DNA of 64,000 nt from JADZEM01 sp046328125 (GTDB lineage: Bacteria; Chloroflexota; UBA6077; JACCZL01), in the NCBI GenBank assembly GCA_046328125.1, contig JAXLXF010000014.1, forward strand, positions 96,575 through 160,574, given 5' to 3'. Each line of letters begins with the position of its first letter. The stretch's first letter is position 1. The translations under genes and the position numbers were made by a program. The notes beneath the pieces were generated by a model. That model was given only the letters and a program-made list of their open reading frames with translations. It made no database searches and was not told where the DNA came from. Of the stretch, positions 44,070-52,373 are shown in pieces.

Positions 44070-44102
44070 CATGCTCCCGCGGCGACGCTGCCGGTGACGG
44101 TC

Positions 44103-44271
44103 CCGGGCGACTGAGCGGGATGGTAGCGGCGGGGGTGCCGGTCGTCAACAGTCGGCACGAGGAGACCCCACCCCTCAGCCCCCTCCCCATTGCGATGGAG
44201 AGGGGGGCAGGCTTACCGGCTCCCCCTCTCCACCGCGGTGGGGAGGGGGCTGAGGGGTGGGGCTTTCTCGT
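44103..44271. repeat. Palindromic repeat (CCCCACCCCTCAGCCCC family) between the SBP genes
   Basis: Within this 202-bp gap, the arms at 44165-44187 and 44239-44261 are perfect 23-bp inverted repeats (CCCCACCCCTCAGCCCCCTCCCC and complement in pieces). Single arms of the same family are at 49738-49786 and 50890-50933. The strong hairpin may limit read-through between SBP2 and SBP1. Confidence 0.7.
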
Positions 44272-46023
44272 CTACCCGCCGACCGACGCCGTCCCCAGGA
44301 TCACGTTCCCTGTCAGGTCGGCGCTCAGGCCGTTGACGCCCTTCTTCATCGCGAAGATGAACGGGTTAGTGGCCACCTGGATCAGGTACGCCTCGTCCAC
44401 GAACATCTCGTTCAGCTTCTGGTACATCGACTTCCGCTTGGCTGCGTCCACCTCGCCGGCGGCGTCCGCGATCAGCTTCTCCATCTCCGGGCTTTTGAAG
44501 CCGAAGATGTTCTTCTCGTTGCCACGGAAGTTCGCCTGCGAGCTCCAGAGGATCGCCGGGTCGCGCAGCACCCGCCCGTTCAGCCAGGGGTGGATGTCCG
44601 CCCCGAGCATGTCCTTGTCCGCCGCGATGTCGTAGAATTTGGCCGTCTCGACCTCGTTGACCGTCAGCTTGACGCCGATCTTCGCCAGGTCGGCCTGCCA
44701 CAGCAGCATGAACAGTTTCATCTGCGGCCAGCGCGGCGTCACGTTCGTCGTCATCGAGAGGCCCTTGGCGCCGGCCGTCTCCAGCATCTTGGCGGCCTTG
44801 TCCAGGTCGAACGGGTGGGCGTTCACCAGCTCCTGCTTGTACGCCAGCGAGCTCGGATTGTACCACGGCGTCGCGATCGGCTCGGAGATCCCGAAGAACG
44901 CCGTCTTCGCCATCTCCGCGCGGTTCAGCGAGTAGGAGAGCGCCTGCCGCACTTCCTTCTTGTCGAAGGGCGGCTTGTTGCAGTTCACCTGGATGTCGAA
45001 GACGCTGCCGACGTCGTAGAGCGCGATCTTCAGCTCGGGATTCGCTTTCAACGCCGCCACGTCGGAGGCGCTGGTGACCAGCACCGCGTCAACGCTGCCG
45101 GACTGGAGGTTCGGGATCAGCGTCTCGGCCTTCTCCAGCCGCTTGAAGGTCAGCTCGTCCGCCGACGGCTCCTCCTTGCGGTAGAAGTCCGGATTGCGCA
45201 CGAACTTCGCGAACTGGTTCGGCTGCCACTCGGTCATCTTGAACGGGCCAGTCCCGACCGGCGGCTTCTTCATCGAGTCCGGGTCGGACGGATCGTCGAT
45301 CCGGATCGCGTACCAGTAATCGACGATGTCCTCGAAGTACGGCGCCGGCGAGTTGAGCTCGAACACGACCGTGTTCTTGTCCGGGGCCTTCACGTCCTTG
45401 ACGATCGCGATGTAGCCCTGGTGCTTCTTGACGGCGGCGTTCTTGAGCAGGTTCTCGTCTTTGGTGTAGCCGAACATCGTGACGTAATCTTGCGCCACGT
45501 GGTCTTTGCCGTCGTGCCACTTCAGGCCAGACTTCATCTTGACGGTGAACGAGAGGCCGTCCTTCGCCATCTCCCAGGACTCGGCCATGTCCGGCACGGC
45601 CTTGCCGTCCTTGTCCTTGTAGAGCAATCGTGAGAACGCCTGGTTGTACATCGCCTGATTGGTGGCGGTGACGGCCCACGGGTTGAAGCTGTTGAAGTCG
45701 CCAGCTTCGGCGTAGGTGAAGCTCCCCCCACGCTTCGCGGCCGGCGCTGGGGCGGCCGGCTTGGCCGCTTCGGCGGGCTTCGCGGCCTCGGCCGGTTTGG
45801 CGGCAACGCTGGTCGGCGCGGCGGCAGCTGGCGCGGCCGGGGCGGTGGTCGCGGCTGGGGCGGCCGGCTTCGCGGCCTCGGCGGGCTTTGGCGCCTCGGT
45901 GGGCTTGGCAGCGGGCGAAGAGGCCTGCTGGCACGCCGCCAGCAGCGCCGAGCCGCCAGCCAGCGCGGCCAGCCTCAGGAACGCACGACGGCTCTGGAGC
46001 TTGCTCGTGGCAGAATCGCTCAT
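44272..46023 (-). CDS. Oligopeptide-type ABC substrate-binding lipoprotein (SBP_bac_5), paralogue 2
   Basis: This 583-residue protein has a twin-Arg-type lipoprotein signal (SRRAFLRLAALAGGSALLAAC), Ala/Pro/Lys-rich linker with EAAKPAEAAKPA repeats, and an SBP_bac_5 domain closely similar to its neighbour (e.g. GESWEMAKDGLSFTVKMK-type AESWEMAKDGLSFTVKMK, GTGPFKMTEWQPNQFAKF). The ATG at 46023 follows GAGGTGC; the frame is open upstream. Both paralogues share one pair of permeases, so they may widen the substrate range of one transporter. Confidence 0.92.
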   Translation of the reverse strand: MSDSATSKLQSRRAFLRLAALAGGSALLAACQQASSPAAKPTEAPKPAEAAKPAAPAATTAPAAPAAAAPTSVAAKPAEAAKPAEAAKPAAPAPAAKRGGSFTYAEAGDFNSFNPWAVTATNQAMYNQAFSRLLYKDKDGKAVPDMAESWEMAKDGLSFTVKMKSGLKWHDGKDHVAQDYVTMFGYTKDENLLKNAAVKKHQGYIAIVKDVKAPDKNTVVFELNSPAPYFEDIVDYWYAIRIDDPSDPDSMKKPPVGTGPFKMTEWQPNQFAKFVRNPDFYRKEEPSADELTFKRLEKAETLIPNLQSGSVDAVLVTSASDVAALKANPELKIALYDVGSVFDIQVNCNKPPFDKKEVRQALSYSLNRAEMAKTAFFGISEPIATPWYNPSSLAYKQELVNAHPFDLDKAAKMLETAGAKGLSMTTNVTPRWPQMKLFMLLWQADLAKIGVKLTVNEVETAKFYDIAADKDMLGADIHPWLNGRVLRDPAILWSSQANFRGNEKNIFGFKSPEMEKLIADAAGEVDAAKRKSMYQKLNEMFVDEAYLIQVATNPFIFAMKKGVNGLSADLTGNVILGTASVGG

Positions 46024-46213
46024 GATGCACCTCGAAGGAGCAACGGGCGGGCCGCTCGACGACGTTGGGCGGCCACGATCGCAGGCTAGCATCGTAGATG
46101 GGCCTCTGGCCGCTGTCAACACGTGGGCGCCCGGCCGCTCGGCACGATGACACGAGCGCGCACGAGCTCGGAGACGCAGCAAGAAGTCTGCCGCACTCGC
46201 GTTGGAGGAGGGC

Positions 46214-46837
46214 ATGGTGAGCACGCAGCCCGGTCGAACCCCCGACTCGCCTCGACGCACCGAGGGCGCTCGGCGCACGGATTTCGAGCGGCGCCTCCTG
46301 GCGCGCGTGCGTGAGAAACGGCTGGCGCGCGCGCTCCAGCGACCCGCCGAGGCGCCTCACACGTTCGGCCAACGCGTGGCGGACCTCGTCGCCGACACGA
46401 TCGGCAGCTGGCGGTTCATCATCATCCAGAGCGCGATCCTGGCCGTCTGGATCGCCGTCAACGTCGTCAGCCCGGTCGAGCAGTGGGACCCGTACCCGTT
46501 CATCCTCCTGAACCTGATGCTCAGCTTCCAGGCAGCCTACGCCGGGCCGGTCATCATGATGAGCCAGAATCGCCAGGCCGACCGCGACCGCCGGCAGGCA
46601 TCGCTCGACCTCGAAACCGACCTCAAGGCCGAGACCCTGGTCGAGGAGCTGCTCGGCAATCTCGAAGACCTGCGTCTGACCCGCTGGGAGGAGCTGTTGG
46701 AGATTCAGCAGCGCCAGATCGACATGCTGACCGACCTCGTGGAGCGCGCCACCGGCGCCGAGCTGCCCGAATCCTCCGAGGCGCCCCTCACACCGAGATC
46801 GGCGTCCTCTGCTCCACCTTCGACTCGTCCAGGCTGA
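46214..46837 (+). CDS. DUF1003 family membrane protein
   Basis: This 207-residue protein has the DUF1003 core: TFGQRVADLVADTIGSWRFIIIQSAILAVWIAVNVV, WDPYPFILLNLMLSFQAAYAGPVIMMSQNRQADRDR in pieces, with two membrane spans, then a helical charged C-terminal tail (EELLGNLEDLRLTRWEELLEIQQRQIDML). Function unknown. RBS GGAGGAG precedes the ATG at 46214. The last ~50 bp overlap the convergent enolase-superfamily gene. Confidence 0.82.
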   Translation: MVSTQPGRTPDSPRRTEGARRTDFERRLLARVREKRLARALQRPAEAPHTFGQRVADLVADTIGSWRFIIIQSAILAVWIAVNVVSPVEQWDPYPFILLNLMLSFQAAYAGPVIMMSQNRQADRDRRQASLDLETDLKAETLVEELLGNLEDLRLTRWEELLEIQQRQIDMLTDLVERATGAELPESSEAPLTPRSASSAPPSTRPG

Positions 46838-47969
46838 AGCCCAGGCCCGGCAGCGTCGGCAGCGCGATCGAGCCGCCCTGGGGCATCATCGCCTCGGTGT
46901 GGAACTGCTGCTTGCCCGGCAGCGCCAGCAGCAGCGTCTCCGCAATCGGGCAGACGTACGGCGACTGCGCCGCGATCACGTGGACCGCCGCGTGGATCGA
47001 GTGGCCGTGCGGGATCACCACCCGCCCGTACGCCGAGGCCAGCGTGCAGATCTTCACCAGCTCCGTGATGCCGCCGCACCAGTCAGGGTCCGCCTGGATC
47101 ACGTCGATGGCGTCCGCCTGGAGCAGCTTCTGGAAGCCCCAGCGCGTGTACTCGTGCTCGCCCGTCGAGAGCGGGATCCGCGAGGACGCCTTGATCGCCG
47201 CGAAATCGTCCGTCCGGTCGGCCGGCACCGCCTCCTCGACCCAGCGCGGGCGGTACTCCTCGATCCGCTCCAGCATCCGAATCGTGTAGGTCAGATCCCA
47301 GCCCATCCAGCAGTCGAACATGATCTCGACGTCCGGACCGACCGCCTCGCGGACCGTCCGCACGAGATCCACGTTCTTCGCCATGCCGGCCAGCCCGTGG
47401 ATCGGGCCGTACTTGAAGAACCACTTCTGGGCCTTAAATCCCTGCTCGACGGCCCACTGCGCCCGCTCCGTGACCTTGTCCAGGTCAAGCGAGTGCCCCA
47501 GCATCGAGGCGTAGCAGTCGATCTTGTCGCGGGTCGGACCGCCGAGCAGCCGGTAGATCGGCAGCCCGAAGTGCTTCCCCTTCAAATCCCACAGCGCGTT
47601 GTCCACCGCGCTGATCGCCATCATCTGGTTGCCCTCGCGAGCGTGGCGATCCTGGCGGTACATGACGTCCCACAACTGCTCGGTCGCGAGCGGGTCTTTC
47701 CCGATCAGGTGCGAGCGCAGCTTGAGGAGGATCAGGTACGCCGTCTCCGGGAAGATCGGGCCGAACAGCCCGACCGTCCCGTCGTCCGCCTCGACCTCGA
47801 CGTAAACAGCATCCGCCTTGGCGCCCTTCTGCGACTCTACCGAGCGCGGCGTCACCGTCCGAGCCGCGTACTCCGGATAGATGTCGAGCATCCCGATCTG
47901 GCGCTCGGCGATGAGCGACGGCGCAGCCGGCCCGCGCACCTTGAAACAGCGAACGTCGGCGATCTTCAT
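46788..47969 (-). CDS. Mandelate-racemase/enolase-superfamily dehydratase
   Basis: This 393-residue protein has N-terminal cap MKIADVRCFKVRG, substrate-base lysine in GFKAQKWFFKYG, metal ligands D in IMFDCWMGWD, E in RWVEEAVPAD and E in LSTGEHEYTRWG, and the catalytic H in IPHGHSIHAAVH. These fit rhamnonate/galactonate-type sugar acid dehydratases of the MR subgroup. It would dehydrate a sugar acid to a 2-keto-3-deoxy derivative. The start at 47969 follows GGAGG. It is convergent with the DUF1003 gene and 22 bp from the zinc-ribbon-like small gene, same orientation. Confidence 0.92.
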   Translation of the reverse strand: MKIADVRCFKVRGPAAPSLIAERQIGMLDIYPEYAARTVTPRSVESQKGAKADAVYVEVEADDGTVGLFGPIFPETAYLILLKLRSHLIGKDPLATEQLWDVMYRQDRHAREGNQMMAISAVDNALWDLKGKHFGLPIYRLLGGPTRDKIDCYASMLGHSLDLDKVTERAQWAVEQGFKAQKWFFKYGPIHGLAGMAKNVDLVRTVREAVGPDVEIMFDCWMGWDLTYTIRMLERIEEYRPRWVEEAVPADRTDDFAAIKASSRIPLSTGEHEYTRWGFQKLLQADAIDVIQADPDWCGGITELVKICTLASAYGRVVIPHGHSIHAAVHVIAAQSPYVCPIAETLLLALPGKQQFHTEAMMPQGGSIALPTLPGLGFSLDESKVEQRTPISV

Positions 47970-47991
47970 GGCCGAGCCTCCACCGGAGCGC

Positions 47992-48246
47992 TCAGTAGTG
48001 CCGGCGATCGTCCGAGTAGCCGTTGCCACCCGAGTACGTCGCCGCGACGGCGCTCCCGAAATAGTCCCAGACGAAATCGTCCGAGCAGGTCATGCACTTC
48101 AGCGTCAGGATGCGCCCCGGCTGCTTCGGGCGCCAGGGGCTTGGCGTGCCGCCGGGGTCGGAGCGGAGCGTCACATGACCGCGATCCGTGGCGCCGGTGG
48201 CGCCGTAGTTGACGGAGCAGACAGGGCACGCTCTTGGGTAGGCCAC
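47992..48246 (-). CDS. Small zinc-ribbon-like protein
   Basis: This 84-residue protein has two CxxC pairs (ACPVCSVNYG near the start, KCMTCSDDFVWDYFG near the end) compatible with a zinc ribbon. The GTG at 48246 follows GGGGAG; an ATG at 48270 is upstream but without a ribosome binding site. Role unknown; it precedes the enolase-superfamily gene in the same direction and could be co-transcribed. Confidence 0.55.
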   Translation of the reverse strand: MAYPRACPVCSVNYGATGATDRGHVTLRSDPGGTPSPWRPKQPGRILTLKCMTCSDDFVWDYFGSAVAATYSGGNGYSDDRRHY

Positions 48247-48464
48247 CTGGCTCGCTTCTCCCCGGAACATCCACAGTACGCGGCGCGCGGTTGGGGTGAT
48301 AGCAATTCGAGCCGCTCGAGCGCCACGTCGTCAGCCCCGATTGCAGCACGGCGGTTTGCCCACCTTGCAGACAGAAGCGTATAAACACCCGTCCTGACGA
48401 GGGCGCCTGACTCTCACTCCGCCTCGATTCATCCTCCTCTTCCTCGTCAGCAGTAGGGGTCGCC

Positions 48465-49559
48465 GTGGCACGAGAACTGGTCATCAACGGGACGCGAATC
48501 GACGATGACAGCCCGGCCTACGTCATCGCCGAGATCGGCCACAACCACCAGGGTGACGTGGCGAAGGCGAAAGAGCTCTTCGACCGCGCCAGGGAGTGCG
48601 GCGCTTCCGCCGTCAAGCTCCAGAAGCGAGACAACGAGACCCTGTTCACCCGCGAGGCGTTCAACCGCCCGTACGACAACGAGAACAGCTTCGGGCCGAC
48701 CTACGGCATCCACCGCCAGGCGCTCGAGCTGGGCCGCGAGGAGCTGGCCGAGCTCAAGGAGTACGCGGCGAAGCTGGACATCGACTACTTCGCCACGCCG
48801 TTCGACATCCCGAGCGCGGAGCTGCTCGAAGAGCTCGGCGTGACGTTCTACAAGGTCGCTTCGGCGGACCTGACCAACACGCCGCTCCTGAAGCACATCG
48901 CCCAGTACGGCAAGCCGATGCTCATCAGCACCGGCGGCGCCACCCAGGAAGACGTAGACCGCGCGGTCAACACCGTCTTCCCGATCAACCAGCAGCTCTG
49001 CGTCATGCAGTGCACCGCCGCCTACCCCGCCGACTACGCGGAGCTCGACCTCGGCGTGATCCAGACCTACCGCGAGCGCTACCCCGAGATCGTCATCGGC
49101 TACTCCGGCCACGACAACTCGATCTCGATGCCCGTCGTCGCCTACATGCTCGGCGCCCGCGTCATCGAGAAGCACTTCACCCTCAACCGGGTCATGAAGG
49201 GCACGGACCACATCTTCTCGCTGGAGCCGCCCGGCCTGCGCCGCGTGGTCCGCGATCTGACCCGCGCCCGCCAGGCGATCGGCGACGGCGTCAAGAAGCG
49301 CCGCCCGTCGGAGTTCGCGCCGATGGTCAAGATGGCGAAGAGTTTGTACGCCGCCCGCGCCCTGCCGGCCGGCCACGTCCTCAGCGAAGCCGACCTCTCG
49401 ATCAAGTGCCCTGGCGGCGGATTGCCCCCGTACGAGCTGGACAACGTGATCGGGCGGCAGCTCCTGGTGGACCTGTCCGAGGAGGACGCGCTGGCCGTCG
49501 AGCACCTCGGCCCAGTCGCCACGACGGTCCAGGCCGGCGCGGACGCCGGCCGCGCGTAG
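48465..49559 (+). CDS. neuB: N-acetylneuraminate-synthase-like (NeuB) enzyme with SAF domain
   Basis: This 364-residue protein starts with GTG. The NeuB TIM-barrel has IAEIGHNHQGDVAKAKELF, ASAVKLQKRDN, FYKVASADLTN, MLISTGGAT, and CVMQCTAAYPADYAELDLGVI with the catalytic and Mn-binding residues, GYSGHDNSI. The C-terminal SAF/AFP-like domain is ALPAGHVLSEADLSIKCPG. It would condense phosphoenolpyruvate with an N-acetyl-hexosamine to a nonulosonic acid. Whether it is sialic, legionaminic or pseudaminic acid cannot be told; CMP-transferase NeuA and epimerase NeuC are not in the window. Confidence 0.92.
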   Translation: MARELVINGTRIDDDSPAYVIAEIGHNHQGDVAKAKELFDRARECGASAVKLQKRDNETLFTREAFNRPYDNENSFGPTYGIHRQALELGREELAELKEYAAKLDIDYFATPFDIPSAELLEELGVTFYKVASADLTNTPLLKHIAQYGKPMLISTGGATQEDVDRAVNTVFPINQQLCVMQCTAAYPADYAELDLGVIQTYRERYPEIVIGYSGHDNSISMPVVAYMLGARVIEKHFTLNRVMKGTDHIFSLEPPGLRRVVRDLTRARQAIGDGVKKRRPSEFAPMVKMAKSLYAARALPAGHVLSEADLSIKCPGGGLPPYELDNVIGRQLLVDLSEEDALAVEHLGPVATTVQAGADAGRA

Positions 49560-50071
49560 CCACACCTGTCATCCTGAGCCACACCTGTCATCCTGAGCCA
49601 CACCTGTCATCCTGAGCCACACCTGTCATCCTGAGCCACACCTGTCATCCTGAGCCACACCTGTCATCCTGAGCCACACCTGTCATCCTGAGCTTGCGAA
49701 GGATCTCACAACACTCCCCCGAGCCCCGGAAAACCCCTCACCCCCCGACCCCCTCTCCCTACCGTGGGAGAGGGGGAGCGCAACCCCGGAAACCGCAAAT
49801 CGCGCTGTCGTGTCGAGGCCGCGCAACTTCCCCTGTCATCCCGAGCGGCCATCGACTCGCCATCCGACGTACATCCCGCCGCGAGGGATCTCACGCTGGC
49901 TTGCTTCGGAGCATGAGATCCCTCGGTCGCCCGGGGCTCCCTCGGGATGACATAGAAGGAGGGCTCCCTCAGGATGACACAGAAGGAGGGCTCCCTCGGG
50001 ATGACAGAGAAAAAGGGCTCCTGAGATGACAATCTGGGCATCGGCAGCCTCGGCTTACCCGTGGAGACATC
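49560..50071. repeat. Repeat-rich intergenic region after neuB
   Basis: This 512-bp gap has seven copies of a 19-bp tandem repeat (CACACCTGTCATCCTGAGC, 49561-49693), an extended TTGCGAAGGATCT tail, a CCCCTCACCCCC-type palindromic arm (49738-49786), and a TGTCATCCCGAGC / GGGATGACA inverted pair at about 49832-50030. No gene is apparent. Confidence 0.75.
49561..49693. repeat. Seven 19-bp tandem repeats
   Basis: The unit is CACACCTGTCATCCTGAGC, with copies starting about every 19 bp (TGTC at 49567, 49586, 49605, 49624, 49643, 49662, 49681). No spacers separate them, so it is not a CRISPR. Confidence 0.85.
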
Positions 50072-50884
50072 ATGACTAGCGGGCAGCCTCTCAATGGCCG
50101 AATCGCGGTGGTGACCGGGGCGTTGGGGAAGCTTGGGCCGGTCTGGATCGGCGGCCTGCTCGACGCCGGCGCCAGCGTGGCCGCCATCGACCTCGAAGCC
50201 GCCCCGCCGTCCGCCGTCTTCGACGGTCTGCGCGAGCGGCACGGCGCAGACCGCCTCCGCCTCTACCGCGCCGACGTCCGCGAGCGCCCCCAGCTCGACG
50301 CCGCCCGCGACCGCATCCTGGACGACCTCGGCACCCCGCACGTCCTGGTCAACAACGCCGGCATCGACCAGCCCCCCAACACCGACGCTCCCCAGTACCG
50401 CCTGGACGAGATCCCGCCCGACGTCTTCAAGCGCGTCCTGGAGGTCAACACGTTCGGGACGTTCCAGGTCAGCCAGGTGTTCGGGACCGAGATGGCGAAG
50501 GAGGGGCGGGGGTCCATCATCAGCATCGGCTCGATGTACGCCGAGATCTCGCCGGACAACCGCCTGTACGAGCACCTCGGGTTCGAGCCGCCGTTCCTCA
50601 AGCCACCCGCCTACGGCGCCTCCAAAGCGGCGGTCCTGAACCTGACCAAATACCTGGCCGCCTTCTGGGGACCGCGCGGCATCCGCGTCAACGCGATCTC
50701 GCCGGGCGGTGTGCTGGGCGGCCAGGACGAAGAGTTCAAGCGGAAGCTCTGCGACAAGATCCCGCTGCGCAGGATGGCCGTGGACGACGACCTCGTCGGC
50801 CCCCTCGTCTTTCTGGCCTCGGACGCCTCCTCCTACGTCACCGGCCAGAACCTCCAGGTGGACGGCGGCATCACCGTCTGGTAG
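50072..50884 (+). CDS. SDR-family oxidoreductase
   Basis: This 270-residue short-chain dehydrogenase has the glycine motif VVTGALGKLG, NNAG (VLVNNAGID), the catalytic Ser-Tyr-Lys in ISIGSMYAE and PAYGASKAAVLN, and C-terminal SPGGVLGGQDEEF. It would use NAD(P)H. It lies after neuB and could belong to the same nonulosonate pathway (PtmA-like SDRs do so in some bacteria); the repeat-filled gap weakens that link. Confidence 0.88.
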   Translation: MTSGQPLNGRIAVVTGALGKLGPVWIGGLLDAGASVAAIDLEAAPPSAVFDGLRERHGADRLRLYRADVRERPQLDAARDRILDDLGTPHVLVNNAGIDQPPNTDAPQYRLDEIPPDVFKRVLEVNTFGTFQVSQVFGTEMAKEGRGSIISIGSMYAEISPDNRLYEHLGFEPPFLKPPAYGASKAAVLNLTKYLAAFWGPRGIRVNAISPGGVLGGQDEEFKRKLCDKIPLRRMAVDDDLVGPLVFLASDASSYVTGQNLQVDGGITVW

Positions 50885-50889
50885 CCACC

Positions 50890-50933
50890 GCTCCCCCTCT
50901 CCACCGCGGTGGGGAGGGGGCTGGGGGGTGGGG
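50890..50933. terminator. Bidirectional hairpin after SDR gene
   Basis: CTCCCCCTCTCCACC pairs with GGTGGGGAGGGGG via a GCG turn and is the same repeat family as 44165. It lies between two convergent genes. Confidence 0.55.
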
Positions 50934-50942
50934 TCTCCTCCG

Positions 50943-51572
50943 TTACCGGCGCACGCCCTCGCGCTTGTCCAGCGCCGCCAGGTACTCCTGCGCGATGCCC
51001 CGGTCCGGGTCGTAGTCGGCGGCCTGCTCGAAGCGGCGCCGCGCCCCCGCCAGATCCCCCTGCGCTTCGAGGGCTCGGCCGTCCTCGACGTACGCCGCGT
51101 ACAGCTTGTCGAGCACCATCGGGTTGCCAGGGTAGCGGGCGTCCAGCTGCTCGAACCACTCGATCGCCAGCGGCCAGTCCTTGCCCCACGCCTGGTTGAT
51201 CTTGTCCACGTACGACCAGACCGCCCAGTCCTCGCGCGCCCCGAGCGGCACGTCCGGCGGCACGATCGGCGGGCGACGCGGCGGCGCATCCACGATGTAC
51301 GCCGCCAGCCCGACGCTCGGCGCGACGAACAGCCCGCCCACCACCAGCCCGATCGTCAGCCCGGCCGACAGCAGCGCGCCCACGCCGACCTTCAACGCCG
51401 CCAACCCGCCACGACGTACCAGCACCCTGGCCCGCACGGCGCGGCTCACGGCTGGCCCAGCCACCGCGGCTCCGTCAACCGCCGTCGCCGCGCCCGCCGA
51501 CGGCTCGCCGGCGTCCAGGGCAACCGGCGATGAAACCGTCAGACCAGAGGTCGGTGCTGGCGCCTGCTCCAC
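50943..51572 (-). CDS. Membrane protein with C-terminal TPR-like repeats
   Basis: This 209-residue protein starts with GTG at 51572. It has an Ala-rich N-terminus, a membrane span (VGVGALLSAGLTIGLVVGGLFV), a Pro-rich linker and a C-terminal part with TPR-like helices (WPLAIEWFEQLDARYPGNPMVLDKLYAAYVEDGRALEAQGDLAGARRRFEQAADYDPD in pieces). Function unknown; TPRs usually mediate protein contacts. Confidence 0.7.
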   Translation of the reverse strand: MEQAPAPTSGLTVSSPVALDAGEPSAGAATAVDGAAVAGPAVSRAVRARVLVRRGGLAALKVGVGALLSAGLTIGLVVGGLFVAPSVGLAAYIVDAPPRRPPIVPPDVPLGAREDWAVWSYVDKINQAWGKDWPLAIEWFEQLDARYPGNPMVLDKLYAAYVEDGRALEAQGDLAGARRRFEQAADYDPDRGIAQEYLAALDKREGVRR

Positions 51573-51770
51573 CCACGCGCTCCGAAACTCGTCAGAATCC
51601 GCGCGATGCTACCACGTTCGCGGACCGCCGCGCGAGCCTCTGGTGTCGATCAAATGCGGCACAATAGTTTCACTATGCGCATTTCTGCGCCGACTGGTGC
51701 CCTGGCCCCGTCCCGGCCGCGTGGCTCTCGGCGTTGACCTAAGTGATGGCAAACGCTCCCGGATACACCC

Positions 51771-52160
51771 ATGGCAAGAATCCTCGTAGCTGATGACGCG
51801 GCACTCCTCCGAGTCCTGGCCTGTCGGTCGTTGGACGGGCACCGGACGATCGAGGCTGAGGACGGTACAGAAGCGCTCGCCCTCGCCCGCGAGCACCACC
51901 CAGACGTCGTCATCCTGGACTGGATGATGCCGGGCATGAGCGGTGTCGAAGTCTCGAAGGCGATCAAAGACGACCCGGACCTGGCCGACACCCCGGTCAT
52001 CCTGATGACCGCTCGTTCCGGCTTCGACTCCCAGGCCCAGGCCCACGAAGCCGGCGTCGACCACTTCATCACCAAGCCGATCATGCCCCGCCAGCTCTCC
52101 ACACTCGTGGACAGAATCGTCGCCGAGCGACGGGCCGCGCGGCTGGCCGTGGGTCGATAG
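51771..52160 (+). CDS. Single-domain response regulator (receiver)
   Basis: This 129-residue receiver has ARILVADDAALLRV, phospho-acceptor D in VVILDWMMPGMSGVE, T in LMTARSG and K in ITKPIMPRQL. It lacks an output domain. It is the fourth stand-alone receiver in this window. No kinase is adjacent. Confidence 0.88.
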   Translation: MARILVADDAALLRVLACRSLDGHRTIEAEDGTEALALAREHHPDVVILDWMMPGMSGVEVSKAIKDDPDLADTPVILMTARSGFDSQAQAHEAGVDHFITKPIMPRQLSTLVDRIVAERRAARLAVGR

Positions 52161-52205
52161 CCTTTCCGGCCGACGCAGAGGGCGCATTCCGCCCCGGCGC
52201 CTCGT

Positions 52206-52313
52206 CGGGGCTTGAAAGCCCCGCCTACGATCATGGCGTCGCGCTGCGACGCCGCGGCACGCCATCCTGTCGCAGAGCGACAACCGATTGTAGGCGTGAG
52301 TTTCAACCCACGG
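52206..52313. repeat. Palindromic repeat (TTGAAA-GCCTAC / GTAGGC-TTTCAA)
   Basis: The left arm includes CTTGAAAGCCCCGCCTAC and the right arm GTAGGCGTGAGTTTCAA, ending in CCCACGG. The same family is at 60317-60415. It lies upstream of the enolase-superfamily gene with the in-frame stop. Confidence 0.65.
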
Positions 52314-52373
52314 ACCAGACGGGCTGCCTACGGGCATGGTACCCTCCTCCCGGTCCACCGGGAGGCGCTGGCC

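Noticed and set aside
42081..44114. Long plus-strand frame opposite substrate-binding protein 1
   Set aside because: It is antisense to a clear SBP_bac_5 gene and shows no domain or ribosome binding site. The same applies to 44257-45633 and 29115-30683.
49561..49693. CRISPR-like array
   Set aside because: Repeats are directly adjacent without spacers; the same holds for 61667-61878. No cas genes in the window.
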